This document shows positions 24,933 through 33,208 of a stretch of 64,000 nt of DNA, piece after piece. The DNA lies in contig NZ_JACHZF010000003.1 in the NCBI RefSeq assembly GCF_014193375.1, positions 124,001 to 188,000 on the forward strand, written 5' to 3'. The DNA is from Halomonas campaniensis. GTDB lineage: Bacteria; Pseudomonadota; Gammaproteobacteria; Pseudomonadales; Halomonadaceae. The notes under the pieces were generated by a model, which searched no databases, had not been told where the DNA came from, and was given only the letters and a program-made list of their open reading frames with translations. A program made the position numbers and the translations under genes. Position 1 is the first letter of the stretch, and each line of letters starts with the position of its first letter.

Positions 24933-26846
24933 TCAGGCCGGCTCGACCAGCAGGCGGCCGACCATCTCCATGTGCAGCGCGTGGCAGAACCAGTTGCAGT
25001 AGTACCAGAACACCCCGGGCTTGTCGGCCGTGAAGGTGATCGAGGCGGTCTGCTGCGGGCTGATCTCCATGCTGACCCCGTGATCCACCACGCAGAAGCC
25101 GTGGGTGAGGTCCTCGACGCGGTCCAGGTTGGTGATGGTCACCGTCACCTCGTCGCCCTGCTTCACCGGAATCTCGGTGATGCCGAAGTTGGGCGCCACG
25201 GTGGTCATGTAGACCCGCACCTTGTTGCCGTCGCGGATGATCTCGTTGTCGGTCTCCAGGGTGATGCCATCCTCGCGGGCCATGGCCACGGTGTCGGCGA
25301 AGTAGGGGTCATCGCGCTCCCAGATCTGCTTGGTCTGGATCTGGTCGCGGCGGATGATCACCGCATCGTGGGGCTCGGCGAAGGTCGGGGTGTCGTGGAG
25401 CAGCACCATCTCGTCGCCGGAGATGTCGATCATCTGGTCGTTCTCGGGATGCAGCGGCCCCACCGGCAGGTAGCGATCCTTGGAGAACTTGTTCAGGGAG
25501 AACAGGTACTTGCCATCGGCATCCTTGGACTCCGCGAGGGTCGCGTGGTTGTGGCCCGGCTGGTAGTGGACGTCGATCTTCTGGCGGATGTAGTTGACGT
25601 CCTCGCCGTTGTAGTGGCGTACGGCGTCCTCCATGTTCCACTTCACCACCTGGCTGTCGATGAACAGGGTGGTGTAGGCGTTGCCGCGGCCGTCGTAGGT
25701 GGTGTGCAGCGGCCCGAGGCCCAGCTCCGGCTCGGCGGCGATGACGTCGCGCTCGTCCGCCAGGTTGCCCGCGAAGAGGTCGTCCAGCCTGGCGATCTCG
25801 ATCATCGACACGGTGGGCGAGAGCTTGCCGGCGGCGATGAAGTACTTGCCGTCGGTCGAGGTGTTGAGGCCGTGGGGGTTCTTCGGTACCGGCACGTAGC
25901 GGGTGACGTTGAGGTCGGAGCTCTTGCGGCCATCCACCACCGGCACCTCGGAGTCGCCGATGGTCATGAAGTCGCCGCTGGCCACCGCCGCCTCGATGTT
26001 CTCGATGTTGAACACCACCACCCAGTCGCGGTCGGCGCGCATCTTGCCGGCCAGGTCCACGGCGCCCTCGGAGTTGTAGCAGGTCGCCGCGCAGTACTTG
26101 CCGTTGTAGTCGGCGTCCATGTTATCCAGGTTGCCGTCGACCATCACCTGCCACTTCACCTCCATGGTGTCGGCATCGATGGCATTCCACAGGGTGTAGT
26201 ACTTCGACGGGTCGTTGATGTCGCGGCCGTCGTTGGGCTGGGGGATCATGTATTCGCCGTTGGCGAACACGTAGCCGGTGCGCGGCGCCTTCTGCAGGCG
26301 CAGGCCGTGGATCGCCTGGACGTTGGGCACCGTCACCATGGCGTCGGTCTTGAAGACGTCGAGACGGATACGCGCCACCCGGGTGTTGGCCTTGTCGTTG
26401 ATGAACAGGTAGCGGCCGTCGTGGCTGCCGTCGGTGTAGCTGACGTGGGGGTGGTGGGCATCGCCGTTGGTGAAGCGGTGGCTGTCACCCATGATGCGCT
26501 TGGACTCGTTGGTCATCCCCCAGCCGGAGGCCGAGCAGTGGTTGAACACCGGGATGCGCATGATCTCGCGCATGGAGGGCACGCCGTAGACGCGCACCTC
26601 GCCGCTGTGGCCACCGCTCCAGAAGCCGTAGTACTCGTCGAGCTCGCCCGGCGGCACATGGATATCGGCGGCGCCGCCGTGGCTGGCCGCCTGGGCCGGC
26701 TGGCTGCGGGTCAGCGCCCCCACGCCCGCCACGCCGGCGGCACCGGCCATGCTGGCCGCGCCGACCGCGGCGCTGCCCGCCAGGAAGCGGCGGCGTCCCT
26801 CGTTGACGGCCCCGGTGGGCTTGTCGTCCCTCTGCTTGTCGCTCAT
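24933..26846 (-). CDS. nosZ: Nitrous oxide reductase, TAT-exported (clade I)
   Basis: 637 residues. The twin-arginine signal GRRRFLAGSAAVGAASMAG marks it as the TAT-exported clade I type. The seven-bladed propeller carries the His ligands of CuZ (HHPHVSY, PGHNHA), and the C-terminal cupredoxin domain has the CuA motif CNWFCHALHMEM. It reduces N2O to N2 in the periplasm, the last step of denitrification. It follows nosR by 127 bases containing a GC hairpin. Confidence 0.98.
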   Translation of the reverse strand: MSDKQRDDKPTGAVNEGRRRFLAGSAAVGAASMAGAAGVAGVGALTRSQPAQAASHGGAADIHVPPGELDEYYGFWSGGHSGEVRVYGVPSMREIMRIPVFNHCSASGWGMTNESKRIMGDSHRFTNGDAHHPHVSYTDGSHDGRYLFINDKANTRVARIRLDVFKTDAMVTVPNVQAIHGLRLQKAPRTGYVFANGEYMIPQPNDGRDINDPSKYYTLWNAIDADTMEVKWQVMVDGNLDNMDADYNGKYCAATCYNSEGAVDLAGKMRADRDWVVVFNIENIEAAVASGDFMTIGDSEVPVVDGRKSSDLNVTRYVPVPKNPHGLNTSTDGKYFIAAGKLSPTVSMIEIARLDDLFAGNLADERDVIAAEPELGLGPLHTTYDGRGNAYTTLFIDSQVVKWNMEDAVRHYNGEDVNYIRQKIDVHYQPGHNHATLAESKDADGKYLFSLNKFSKDRYLPVGPLHPENDQMIDISGDEMVLLHDTPTFAEPHDAVIIRRDQIQTKQIWERDDPYFADTVAMAREDGITLETDNEIIRDGNKVRVYMTTVAPNFGITEIPVKQGDEVTVTITNLDRVEDLTHGFCVVDHGVSMEISPQQTASITFTADKPGVFWYYCNWFCHALHMEMVGRLLVEPA

Positions 26847-26918
26847 GACTCTGTCTCCGTTTCGTTGTCGAGATCACATCTCGTCGCCGACTCTGCGGCC
26901 GACCTTTCTGCTTCCGTC

Positions 26919-26948
26919 GCGGCGCCGTGCTGCGGGGCGCGGCGCCGC
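26919..26948 (-). other. GC hairpin in the nosR-nosZ gap
   Basis: GCGGCGCCG and CGGCGCCGC pair over 9 bp with a 12-base loop, between the nosR stop and the nosZ start. It may act as a processing or attenuation element giving different nosR and nosZ levels; no T-run follows. Confidence 0.4.
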
Positions 26949-26973
26949 CTACGGTTCACTGCCTCGGCAGCCC

Positions 26974-29136
26974 TCAGCTGCCGTCGGCGGACACCTCGGT
27001 GGCGGCGATGCGCCGACTCTCGGCCACCTTGCTGCTCAGGCGGGTCGCCTTCTCCCGCTTCTTGCGCTGCACCACCATGGGCGGACACTTGCGGTCGTCG
27101 TGGTAGGTGATCTGGCAATCCAAGCAGTAGTGGCACTCGTTGGGATTGATCCGACCGTCCGGGTGGATCGCCTGGATATGGCACTCGTGGGCGCAGATCT
27201 GGCAGGGCTTGCCGCACTCCCTGTGGCGACGCAGCCAGTCGAACAGGCGAATGCGCGCGGGGATCGCCAGGCCGGCGCCCAGCGGGCAGACATAGCGGCA
27301 GTAGAACTTGTGGTTGAAGGCGCTGATCACCAGCAGCAGCACCGCATAGAGCACGAAGCCCCATTCGCGCTGGAACTTCAGCAGCACCGCGGTCTTGAAG
27401 GGCTCCACCTCGGCGTAGACCTCGGCCTGCCCCAGCGACTGCAGGGAGACGGCGAACAGCCCCAGCAGGATGATGTACTTCAGCGCCCAGAGCCGCTCGT
27501 GGACCGCGAAGGGCAGCTCGAACTGCGGCACCTTGAGCCTGAGCGCCACCGCGCTGATCAGCTCCTGCATGGCGCCGAAGGGACAGAGCCAGCCGCAGTA
27601 GACGCCGCGTCCCCACAGCAGCAGGGTGACCGCCACGAAGCTCCAGAGGATGAACATCATCGGGTCCATCAGGAAGGTGGACCACTGGAAGTCGGTGAAC
27701 AGGGCATTGGCGAAGGTCAGGATGTTGACCACCGACAGCTGCGCCAGGGCGTACCAGCCGATGAACACCACGGTGTAGACCAGGAAGGTGTAGCGCAGGG
27801 TATGCAGCAGGCGGGGGCGCCTGGCCAGCCAGTCCTGGAACAGCAGGATGAAGGTGAGCACGCCGAGGCCGGCGCCCAGCACCACGATGTGCACGACGCG
27901 GTCTTCCCACACCGAGACCCACAGGGGCTGGGCGTCGTCCTCCTCCAGCAGGGCGTCGGCCGGCGGCTCGGGAATCTCCAGGAAGCGCTCCGGCACCTTC
28001 ACCTCCGTGGAGAAGCCGGCGAACTCGGTGTCCAGGGCGCCCACCTGGCGGCGCACCAGCAGCTCCAGCTCCCAGGCCTGGCCGGGATCGAAGCGGGTCT
28101 CCTCGCGCAGGATGAAGATATCGCGCTCCGGCAGGCGCGGCGCCCCCTCGGCCTCGATGCCCCACAGGCGGCGCATGTCGGCATCGTGGAACTGGTCGGT
28201 GCGACCGCCGTGGTGGATCATGATGCGGTCGTAGATGCCCCCGCGCACGAACCCCGAGCCCTTGAAGGAGTAGCGGCCGTCGGCCATGATCGCCAGCGCG
28301 TGCTCGCCCTCGCCGAGTTCCGCCATCAGCTGCTCGAACTGCCGTTCGCCGAGCAGGTTGCGGCCCACGGTGGGCACGTTGAGGTGGGCCACGTAGAGGT
28401 CGATGAAGGTCTCGTCCCCGCGGCCTTCCGGGGCGGCGTCGACCCCCTCGGCGTCGGTGCCGACGAAGGCCTCGTCCACCTCGCCACGGGTCAGTTGCAG
28501 ATGGCCGATGGCGCCCTCCTCGAGCAGCGCCTCCCAGCTTGCCTCCTCGAACAGCTCGTCGCGGACCGTCGCCGCCTCGGCGGGGCCGCCGCCGACCAGG
28601 ATGCCCAGCTCCCGGGCCACGCGGCGCGCCGAGCGCATGATCCCCTCGCCCATCACCACCACGGTGACGGTGGCCCCGGAGACGGCGTCGACCTGCTCGT
28701 AGCCCTCGCGCTGCTGACGCGACAGGCCCACGCGGACCTTCTGCCGCACCGACTTGCCGGCGTACTGGCCGACGAAGTCGTCGAGCACCGTCTCGGGAAT
28801 TCCCACCAGCATGATCGGCTCGGAGTGCTCGAGCACCTCGACGCCGGTGATGCGTCCCTCGAGGTCCATGCCGACGCGCATGTTGACCGGATGGCCGGAG
28901 TAGGCCGGGATCGGCGCGATATCGTTGGTCTCGAAGACGTAGCCCACGGTCTCGCCGTCGCGCAGCACCGGCAGCGCCGGCGGCGCCTCGATGGGCTCCC
29001 CGACGGCGTCCGCGTCGGGAAAGACCATGGGCAGCCACTCGGCCGCCCGGGCCGTGGCGGACAGGGCGGTCATCGACAGGGCCACCGCGAGCAGCAGCCC
29101 CAGGGTCACCCACCAGATACGCACTAATGTTGTCAC
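26974..29136 (-). CDS. nosR: NosR, membrane flavo-iron-sulfur protein for N2O reduction
   Basis: 720 residues from a GTG start at 29136 (GGAG six bases upstream), which gives a proper signal segment WWVTLGLLLAVALSMTAL. A periplasmic FMN domain (SGATVTVVVMGEG, with covalent-flavin Thr) is followed by membrane helices with CPFGA and CPLGA motifs and a C-terminal ferredoxin domain (CGKPCQICAHECHIQ, CHYCLDCQ). NosR feeds electrons to NosZ and is needed for its expression. An earlier ATG in frame at 29241 would add 35 residues without a ribosome site. Confidence 0.95.
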   Translation of the reverse strand: MTTLVRIWWVTLGLLLAVALSMTALSATARAAEWLPMVFPDADAVGEPIEAPPALPVLRDGETVGYVFETNDIAPIPAYSGHPVNMRVGMDLEGRITGVEVLEHSEPIMLVGIPETVLDDFVGQYAGKSVRQKVRVGLSRQQREGYEQVDAVSGATVTVVVMGEGIMRSARRVARELGILVGGGPAEAATVRDELFEEASWEALLEEGAIGHLQLTRGEVDEAFVGTDAEGVDAAPEGRGDETFIDLYVAHLNVPTVGRNLLGERQFEQLMAELGEGEHALAIMADGRYSFKGSGFVRGGIYDRIMIHHGGRTDQFHDADMRRLWGIEAEGAPRLPERDIFILREETRFDPGQAWELELLVRRQVGALDTEFAGFSTEVKVPERFLEIPEPPADALLEEDDAQPLWVSVWEDRVVHIVVLGAGLGVLTFILLFQDWLARRPRLLHTLRYTFLVYTVVFIGWYALAQLSVVNILTFANALFTDFQWSTFLMDPMMFILWSFVAVTLLLWGRGVYCGWLCPFGAMQELISAVALRLKVPQFELPFAVHERLWALKYIILLGLFAVSLQSLGQAEVYAEVEPFKTAVLLKFQREWGFVLYAVLLLVISAFNHKFYCRYVCPLGAGLAIPARIRLFDWLRRHRECGKPCQICAHECHIQAIHPDGRINPNECHYCLDCQITYHDDRKCPPMVVQRKKREKATRLSSKVAESRRIAATEVSADGS

Positions 29137-29234
29137 GGGACGCTCCACCTCTCCGCCAGCCTGTCCGGAACAGAACATGTATCCGGAAAACCTCTTTAGT
29201 GGTGAAGGATGGGATAGATTGCCGCACCCGACAA

Positions 29235-29248
29235 CGAACACAGGTCAA
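29235..29248 (-). promoter_or_regulatory. Weak FNR/DNR-like half site upstream of nosR
   Basis: On the minus strand TTGAC-CTGT-GTTCG keeps one perfect half only. No -10 sits at the class II distance; TATCCC is about three bases off. Listed because nosR is normally DNR-controlled. Confidence 0.3.
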
Positions 29249-29343
29249 GGTATTCGCCTTTTACCCCTGTGACTCGGGTGCTATGTTGAATCGCACGCCC
29301 CTCTCAGCGGGCCCAGGCTCGACCTCAGGAGATCCTCGCGCCC

Positions 29344-29676
29344 ATGGACATCCCGGCCGCCATCCGGCACCCCCTGATTCACCAGCAGCGCTTCCTGGTG
29401 ACGGAGCTGACCTTCCAGCTTGGCGAGATCCCCACCCCCATCCGCCTCCGCTGCTACCGGGAAGCGGGGAGCGAGCGGGTCACCTGCGAGCAGAGCCACT
29501 ACCTGCAGACGCCGCTCCAGGCCGAACCCTCCTTCGAGACCAGTGACGACCACCCCAGCGTCGACGCGGCGCTGGCGGCCATCACCGACGAGATGGTGGC
29601 GCAGTACCAGCGCGCCGAGGCGGCCGGCTACCGCCCCGACGAGGGCTGGCTGCTGCCCAGTCGCGACTTCGACTGA
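29344..29676 (+). CDS. Hypothetical protein divergent from nosR
   Basis: 110 residues, soluble, no signal peptide or membrane segment. Codon use is typical of real genes here. Notable stretches are HPLIHQQRFLVTELTFQLGE and a C-terminal GYRPDEGWLLPSRDFD. I do not recognise the family. A ribosome site AGGAG lies 12 bases before the ATG, rather far. Its position facing nosR and ahead of a cytochrome c gene suggests a denitrification-linked role, but that is inference only. Confidence 0.65.
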   Translation: MDIPAAIRHPLIHQQRFLVTELTFQLGEIPTPIRLRCYREAGSERVTCEQSHYLQTPLQAEPSFETSDDHPSVDAALAAITDEMVAQYQRAEAAGYRPDEGWLLPSRDFD

Positions 29677-29689
29677 GCGCCGCCCCGGC

Positions 29690-29731
29690 ATGACCTGCAT
29701 CAAGGGCGCTCGCCACCGCGGCGCCTAGACT
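29690..29731 (+). promoter_or_regulatory. FNR/DNR-type class II promoter of a cytochrome c gene
   Basis: ATGAC-CTGC-ATCAA (29690-29703) has one mismatch to the consensus. TAGACT at 29726-29731 is a -10 exactly at the class II distance. Confidence 0.65.
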
Positions 29732-29764
29732 GGAGGCAGGTTCCCTCCACGGAGTGAGTGGATC

Positions 29765-30088
29765 ATGCCGAAGGTTGCCCAGGCCTGGCTGACCGCCCTG
29801 CTGATGCTCGCCGCCGCCCCTGCGGTGATGGCCGAGTCCGCGACGCCCATGGGGGATCCCGAGCGCGGCGCCGAGCTGGCGCCGCGATGTACCGGCTGTC
29901 ACGGCCCCGAGGGCCGCAGCAACATCACCCGCTACCCCAGCATTGCCGGCATGGAGCCGTCGCTCTTCCGGGAACGCATGGCCGGCCTGAAGGCCGGGGA
30001 AGGCGGCCACCTCCTGAAGAACATGACCCGCGGGCTGAGCGAGCAGGATATCGCCGATCTGGCCGCCCACTTCGCCACCCGGGAGTGA
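29765..30088 (+). CDS. Small periplasmic cytochrome c
   Basis: 107 residues with a Sec signal (cleavage after VMA-ESATP) and one haem site, CTGCH at 42-46, followed by GPEGRSN; a Met in KNMTRG is the likely sixth ligand. It resembles class I c553/c4-half cytochromes. The FNR/DNR promoter and its place between nos and nir loci suggest electron transfer to NirS or NosZ. Confidence 0.85.
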   Translation: MPKVAQAWLTALLMLAAAPAVMAESATPMGDPERGAELAPRCTGCHGPEGRSNITRYPSIAGMEPSLFRERMAGLKAGEGGHLLKNMTRGLSEQDIADLAAHFATRE

Positions 30089-30155
30089 ACCGCCGGTCGG
30101 CAGCCCCGGCCTGCGGTGCTACCATTCGGCGCATCGTCCTCCAGGAACCCCGGTC

Positions 30156-30710
30156 ATGCCCAAGCCGTTCACTGCCGCGTCGGCCGCCCTGCTGCTGAAC
30201 GCGCTGCTGCTGCTCCCGGCGGCACACGCCACCACCTTCAACACCGACGACGCGGCAACCCACGGCCACTGGCAGTCGCTGACGCTGTCGCTGGGCGAGG
30301 AGCGCCACTACCGCGCCCTGGAGGCCCACAGCTACAGCGACTCCCTGCTGAGCCTCAACTTCACCCCGGGCGACTGCGAGCGGCCCTGGCTGGAGCTGCG
30401 GGTGGAGCTGGGCGAGCGCCAGCCGCAGAGCCGGGTGGTCAATCGCGTGCCCGCCGACCTGCGCGTGGATCACGAGACCATCCACAGCGGCGAGGCGGCG
30501 TTCATCACCCAGCGCGGCGACGGCGGCTTCTACGTGCAGTTCGCCCTGGACGAACGGCCCCTGCTGGTGGAGGAGATGCGCCGGGGGGAGACCCTGCGCC
30601 TGCGGATGATGCGCGGCGAGGATGACCCCTGGTTCATGGTGTTCTCCCTGGAGGGTGCCGCCGAGGCCATGGACCGGGCCCGGCAGCGGTGCCGGTCGGG
30701 TACCGATTGA
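30156..30710 (+). CDS. Hypothetical exported protein
   Basis: 184 residues with a signal peptide (cleavage after LLPAAHA-TTF). The mature part is mostly beta, with two Cys (GDCERPW and QRCRSGTD) that could form a disulfide. I do not recognise the family; the layout (an extreme C-terminal Cys, many polar strands) resembles small periplasmic proteins of unknown role. It starts 67 bases after the cytochrome c gene and is probably cotranscribed. A hairpin follows. Confidence 0.65.
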   Translation: MPKPFTAASAALLLNALLLLPAAHATTFNTDDAATHGHWQSLTLSLGEERHYRALEAHSYSDSLLSLNFTPGDCERPWLELRVELGERQPQSRVVNRVPADLRVDHETIHSGEAAFITQRGDGGFYVQFALDERPLLVEEMRRGETLRLRMMRGEDDPWFMVFSLEGAAEAMDRARQRCRSGTD

Positions 30711-30744
30711 GGGAGGCATGGCGTGACCCGCTGCCTACTTGAAA

Positions 30745-30767
30745 GGGCCACTCCTGCCGGGTGGCCC
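30745..30767. terminator. Bidirectional terminator between convergent exported-protein genes
   Basis: GGGCCAC and GTGGCCC form a 7-bp stem flanked by A- and T-runs (AAA before, TT after), 35 bases past the plus-strand stop and 20 bases before the minus-strand one. Confidence 0.65.
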
Positions 30768-30787
30768 CTTGTATGCCGGCGACCCCG

Positions 30788-31372
30788 TCACTCCTGGCCG
30801 GCGAGCAGCCGGGTGTCCAGGGTCTCCACGCTGAGGTACTCCTCGAAGGTCCAGAGTCGCACGAAGCGGTCGCGCTGCGCCTCGCCCCCGCCCCAGGCGG
30901 TCAGGGCCACGGGGGGCTGTGGCATGCCCTCGGCGAGCTGCTCCAGCCACCACTCGGCCATCTCCTCCTCCCACGGCTGGCCATGCTCGGCGATCAGCCG
31001 CGCCTTCACCGCGGCGTGGTCCTCCACCTCGGGATGGAAGGCCACCACCAGCGCCAGCCGGTCGCTGCCCGCCGGGAAGACATAGCGCAGGTCGGTCTCC
31101 ACCGCCGGAGCGCCGGCCGCCGGAGCGCCGGCCGCCGGATCCCCCCCCAGGCGGCCATCGATGACCAGGTCGCCGTCGTCGGTGCGTGCCTCGGTCACCT
31201 CGGTGACGCCATCCTGCGCCAGGCGCTCACGCACCTGCTCCGGGGACATGCCGAGCTCGGCGCTGCCGTAGCCGGTGATCCCCTCCGCCGCCAGCGCCGT
31301 GCCGGCGACCAGCAGCAGGGCGGGCCAGAGCCCGCCGAGCCACTTGCCGGGATGCCTCATCCCTGCCTTCAT
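30788..31372 (-). CDS. Hypothetical exported protein downstream of nirT-like gene
   Basis: 194 residues with a signal peptide (LWPALLLVAGTALAA). The mature part opens GYGSAELGMSPEQVRERL, a pattern seen in small periplasmic proteins with an LGMS segment, and contains an Ala-Gly-Ala-Pro linker encoded by a 15-bp repeat. It begins 12 bases after the hexahaem cytochrome gene behind AAGGAGG, so it belongs to the nirS-nirT operon. Function unknown; a role in electron transfer to, or assembly of, the nitrite reductase system is a guess from context. Confidence 0.7.
   Translation of the reverse strand: MKAGMRHPGKWLGGLWPALLLVAGTALAAEGITGYGSAELGMSPEQVRERLAQDGVTEVTEARTDDGDLVIDGRLGGDPAAGAPAAGAPAVETDLRYVFPAGSDRLALVVAFHPEVEDHAAVKARLIAEHGQPWEEEMAEWWLEQLAEGMPQPPVALTAWGGGEAQRDRFVRLWTFEEYLSVETLDTRLLAGQE
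31104..31139. repeat. 15-bp tandem repeat (2.4 copies)
   Basis: GCCGGAGCGCCGGCC repeats at 31104 and 31119 plus a partial unit at 31134, in frame, encoding an AAGAP linker in the exported protein. Confidence 0.9.
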
Positions 31373-31384
31373 GAATCCTCCTTA

Positions 31385-33052
31385 TCAGCGCTCGATGCGC
31401 GTGGCGTTGATCTCGACCATCTCCTCGTCCACCTCGTCGGCGCCGAACATCAGCCCGAACTGCCAGGAGACGTGGTGGAAGCGCGAGGCCGCGTGGTCAT
31501 CGTGCAGCGCGAAGTTGACGTTGTACTTGCCGTCCAGGGCGAGCGGCTTGTCGCCGGGCGCGCCGGTGCGCAGGGCGCGGGTCAGGTAGGCGGTCCACAC
31601 CCCGTCCGCCTCGCTGGCGCTGAACACCACCGCCTCGCTGTCGTCGAAGTGGCGCTCCTCGAGGATGTAGCCGGACTCGGTGCGCTCGCTGCCGCTCTTG
31701 TAGCGCGCCATGTCCAGGTAGACCCCGCCGCCGAACAGCTCGTCGATCTCCTCGCGCTCCTTGAGCTTGTCCCAGCCACCGCGGGCGGCGCCGCGACGAC
31801 CGCGCACCTCGACCTCGGTGCGGCTCTCGGTGAGGTACTTGGTCACGCCGTTGCCGCTGATCAGGTCGAGACGCTCGGCCAGCTCGCTCTCGGCCAGGGC
31901 CTCCGCCTCGGGGGCGTCGGGCATGTAGGCGGAGTCGTGGTGGCAGCTGGCCCAGCAGCCGCCGCGGTCGGCCATGTCGACGCGATCGTCGGCGAAGCTC
32001 ACGGTCAGCTTGATCGCGTTCTCGGGGTCCATCATGCCGCCGTCGACAAAGGGCAGCGGCGCGTGCTCGCCGGCCTCCCACTGGAAGCGCATGTAGAGGT
32101 AGTCGTCATCGAAGGCGGCCTGCACGGCCATCGGCACGTGGCCGCGCTTGTCACCCAGGTCATAGGTCTCGATCTTCTCGGCACTGGTGGCCAGGGCGCC
32201 GATATCGGCCTCCTCGCCCTGGTGGCACCAGACGCAGCGGTCGCCGAAGCTGAAGGCGCGGCCGCCGCCGTGCTCACTGCCGTCCTGGATCCACTCGATG
32301 GAGGCCTGGCCCGGCAGGAACAGGGTCACGTCCAGCGCCGGGACGGCGTCCCAGGCCAGGCCGGAGGCGATGTCGCCCTCGGCGGCCACCGCCTCGCCCA
32401 GCTCCTCGGCCTCCAGCGGCAGCTCGGGCTCGCCGCGATCCTGGTCGGCCTCGGTGTCATGGGCGAAGCGGGCGGCCCAGACCGGCGACTCGTCCCAGGC
32501 CTCGGGGAGCTCGTGGGCGATGCCCTGGTGGCACTCGATGCAGGTCTGGCCCTGCTCGAACCCCCGGGCATGCTCGCGGGCGGCGCGGGCCGGCTGCTGC
32601 TCCAGGTCCATGGCGGACCAGTCGTGGCAGTTGCGGCACTCGCGGGAGTCGGTGCGCAGCATGGAGCGCCAGACGTTCTCGGCCAGCTGCAGCCGCTTGC
32701 CGTCGAACTTCTCCTTGGTGTCCACGGTGCCCAGCATCCAGTGCCACACCTCGCGGCTGGCCTGGATCTTGCGGACCATCTTCGGGCCCCAGGCGTCGGG
32801 CACGTGGCAATCGGAGCACTCGGCGCCCACCCCGGTGGGGTTCCGGTAGTGGGGGCGGTCCTGGTACTCCTCGTAGACCCAGCTCATCTCGTGACAGGCC
32901 GAGCTGCAGAACTTCATGTTGTTGGTGGCCTCCATCACCGTGTTGAAGCCCCCCCAGAAGATGATCCCGGCCACGAAGAAGATCACGGCGCCCCCCAGGG
33001 TGGCTCCCATGATCGTGATCTTGCGCCAGCCGCGCAGGCGTTCCCTAAGCAT
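31385..33052 (-). CDS. Hexahaem cytochrome c: NapC/NirT domain fused to an ethylbenzene-dehydrogenase-like haem domain
   Basis: 555 residues. One N-terminal membrane anchor (about 13-34) precedes a NapC/NirT tetrahaem domain with haem sites at Cys49-Cys53-His54 (CSSACH, a CX3CH), 79-83 (CSDCH), 139-143 (CRNCH) and 171-175 (CIECH). From about residue 230 a beta-rich domain resembling the haem-binding subunit of ethylbenzene/DMSO-type dehydrogenases follows, with haem sites CVWCH (273-277) and CWASCH (366-371, also CX3CH). NirT-type proteins oxidise quinol for periplasmic nitrite reductases; nirS-nirT order is known from Pseudomonas stutzeri. Classical NirT is about 200 residues, so the fusion is more than twice the usual size. 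GGGAGA precedes the start. Confidence 0.85.
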   Translation of the reverse strand: MLRERLRGWRKITIMGATLGGAVIFFVAGIIFWGGFNTVMEATNNMKFCSSACHEMSWVYEEYQDRPHYRNPTGVGAECSDCHVPDAWGPKMVRKIQASREVWHWMLGTVDTKEKFDGKRLQLAENVWRSMLRTDSRECRNCHDWSAMDLEQQPARAAREHARGFEQGQTCIECHQGIAHELPEAWDESPVWAARFAHDTEADQDRGEPELPLEAEELGEAVAAEGDIASGLAWDAVPALDVTLFLPGQASIEWIQDGSEHGGGRAFSFGDRCVWCHQGEEADIGALATSAEKIETYDLGDKRGHVPMAVQAAFDDDYLYMRFQWEAGEHAPLPFVDGGMMDPENAIKLTVSFADDRVDMADRGGCWASCHHDSAYMPDAPEAEALAESELAERLDLISGNGVTKYLTESRTEVEVRGRRGAARGGWDKLKEREEIDELFGGGVYLDMARYKSGSERTESGYILEERHFDDSEAVVFSASEADGVWTAYLTRALRTGAPGDKPLALDGKYNVNFALHDDHAASRFHHVSWQFGLMFGADEVDEEMVEINATRIER

Positions 33053-33165
33053 GTCGGTCTCCCGAAGATGTCATGACAGCCGATGTTCTGGTCTCGTTGT
33101 GGCGTCCGGCCCCTTGCCCGGCCACTCCACCGCGGAACCGGCGGCGGGGAGTGGCTGGAGAAGGA

Positions 33166-33191
33166 GCCGGAGCACCCGAAGGCGCTCCGGC
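33166..33191 (-). terminator. Hairpin after nirS
   Basis: GCCGGAGC and GCTCCGGC form an 8-bp perfect stem with a 10-base loop, 18 bases past the nirS stop. It may partly separate nirS from the cytochrome gene and so favour nirS mRNA. Confidence 0.5.
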
Positions 33192-33208
33192 GCGTCGCTG
33201 ATGCGCGA

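Noticed and set aside
29235-29248. A functional DNR promoter for nosR
   Set aside because: Only one half site matches and the -10 is misplaced; kept as a low-confidence feature only.
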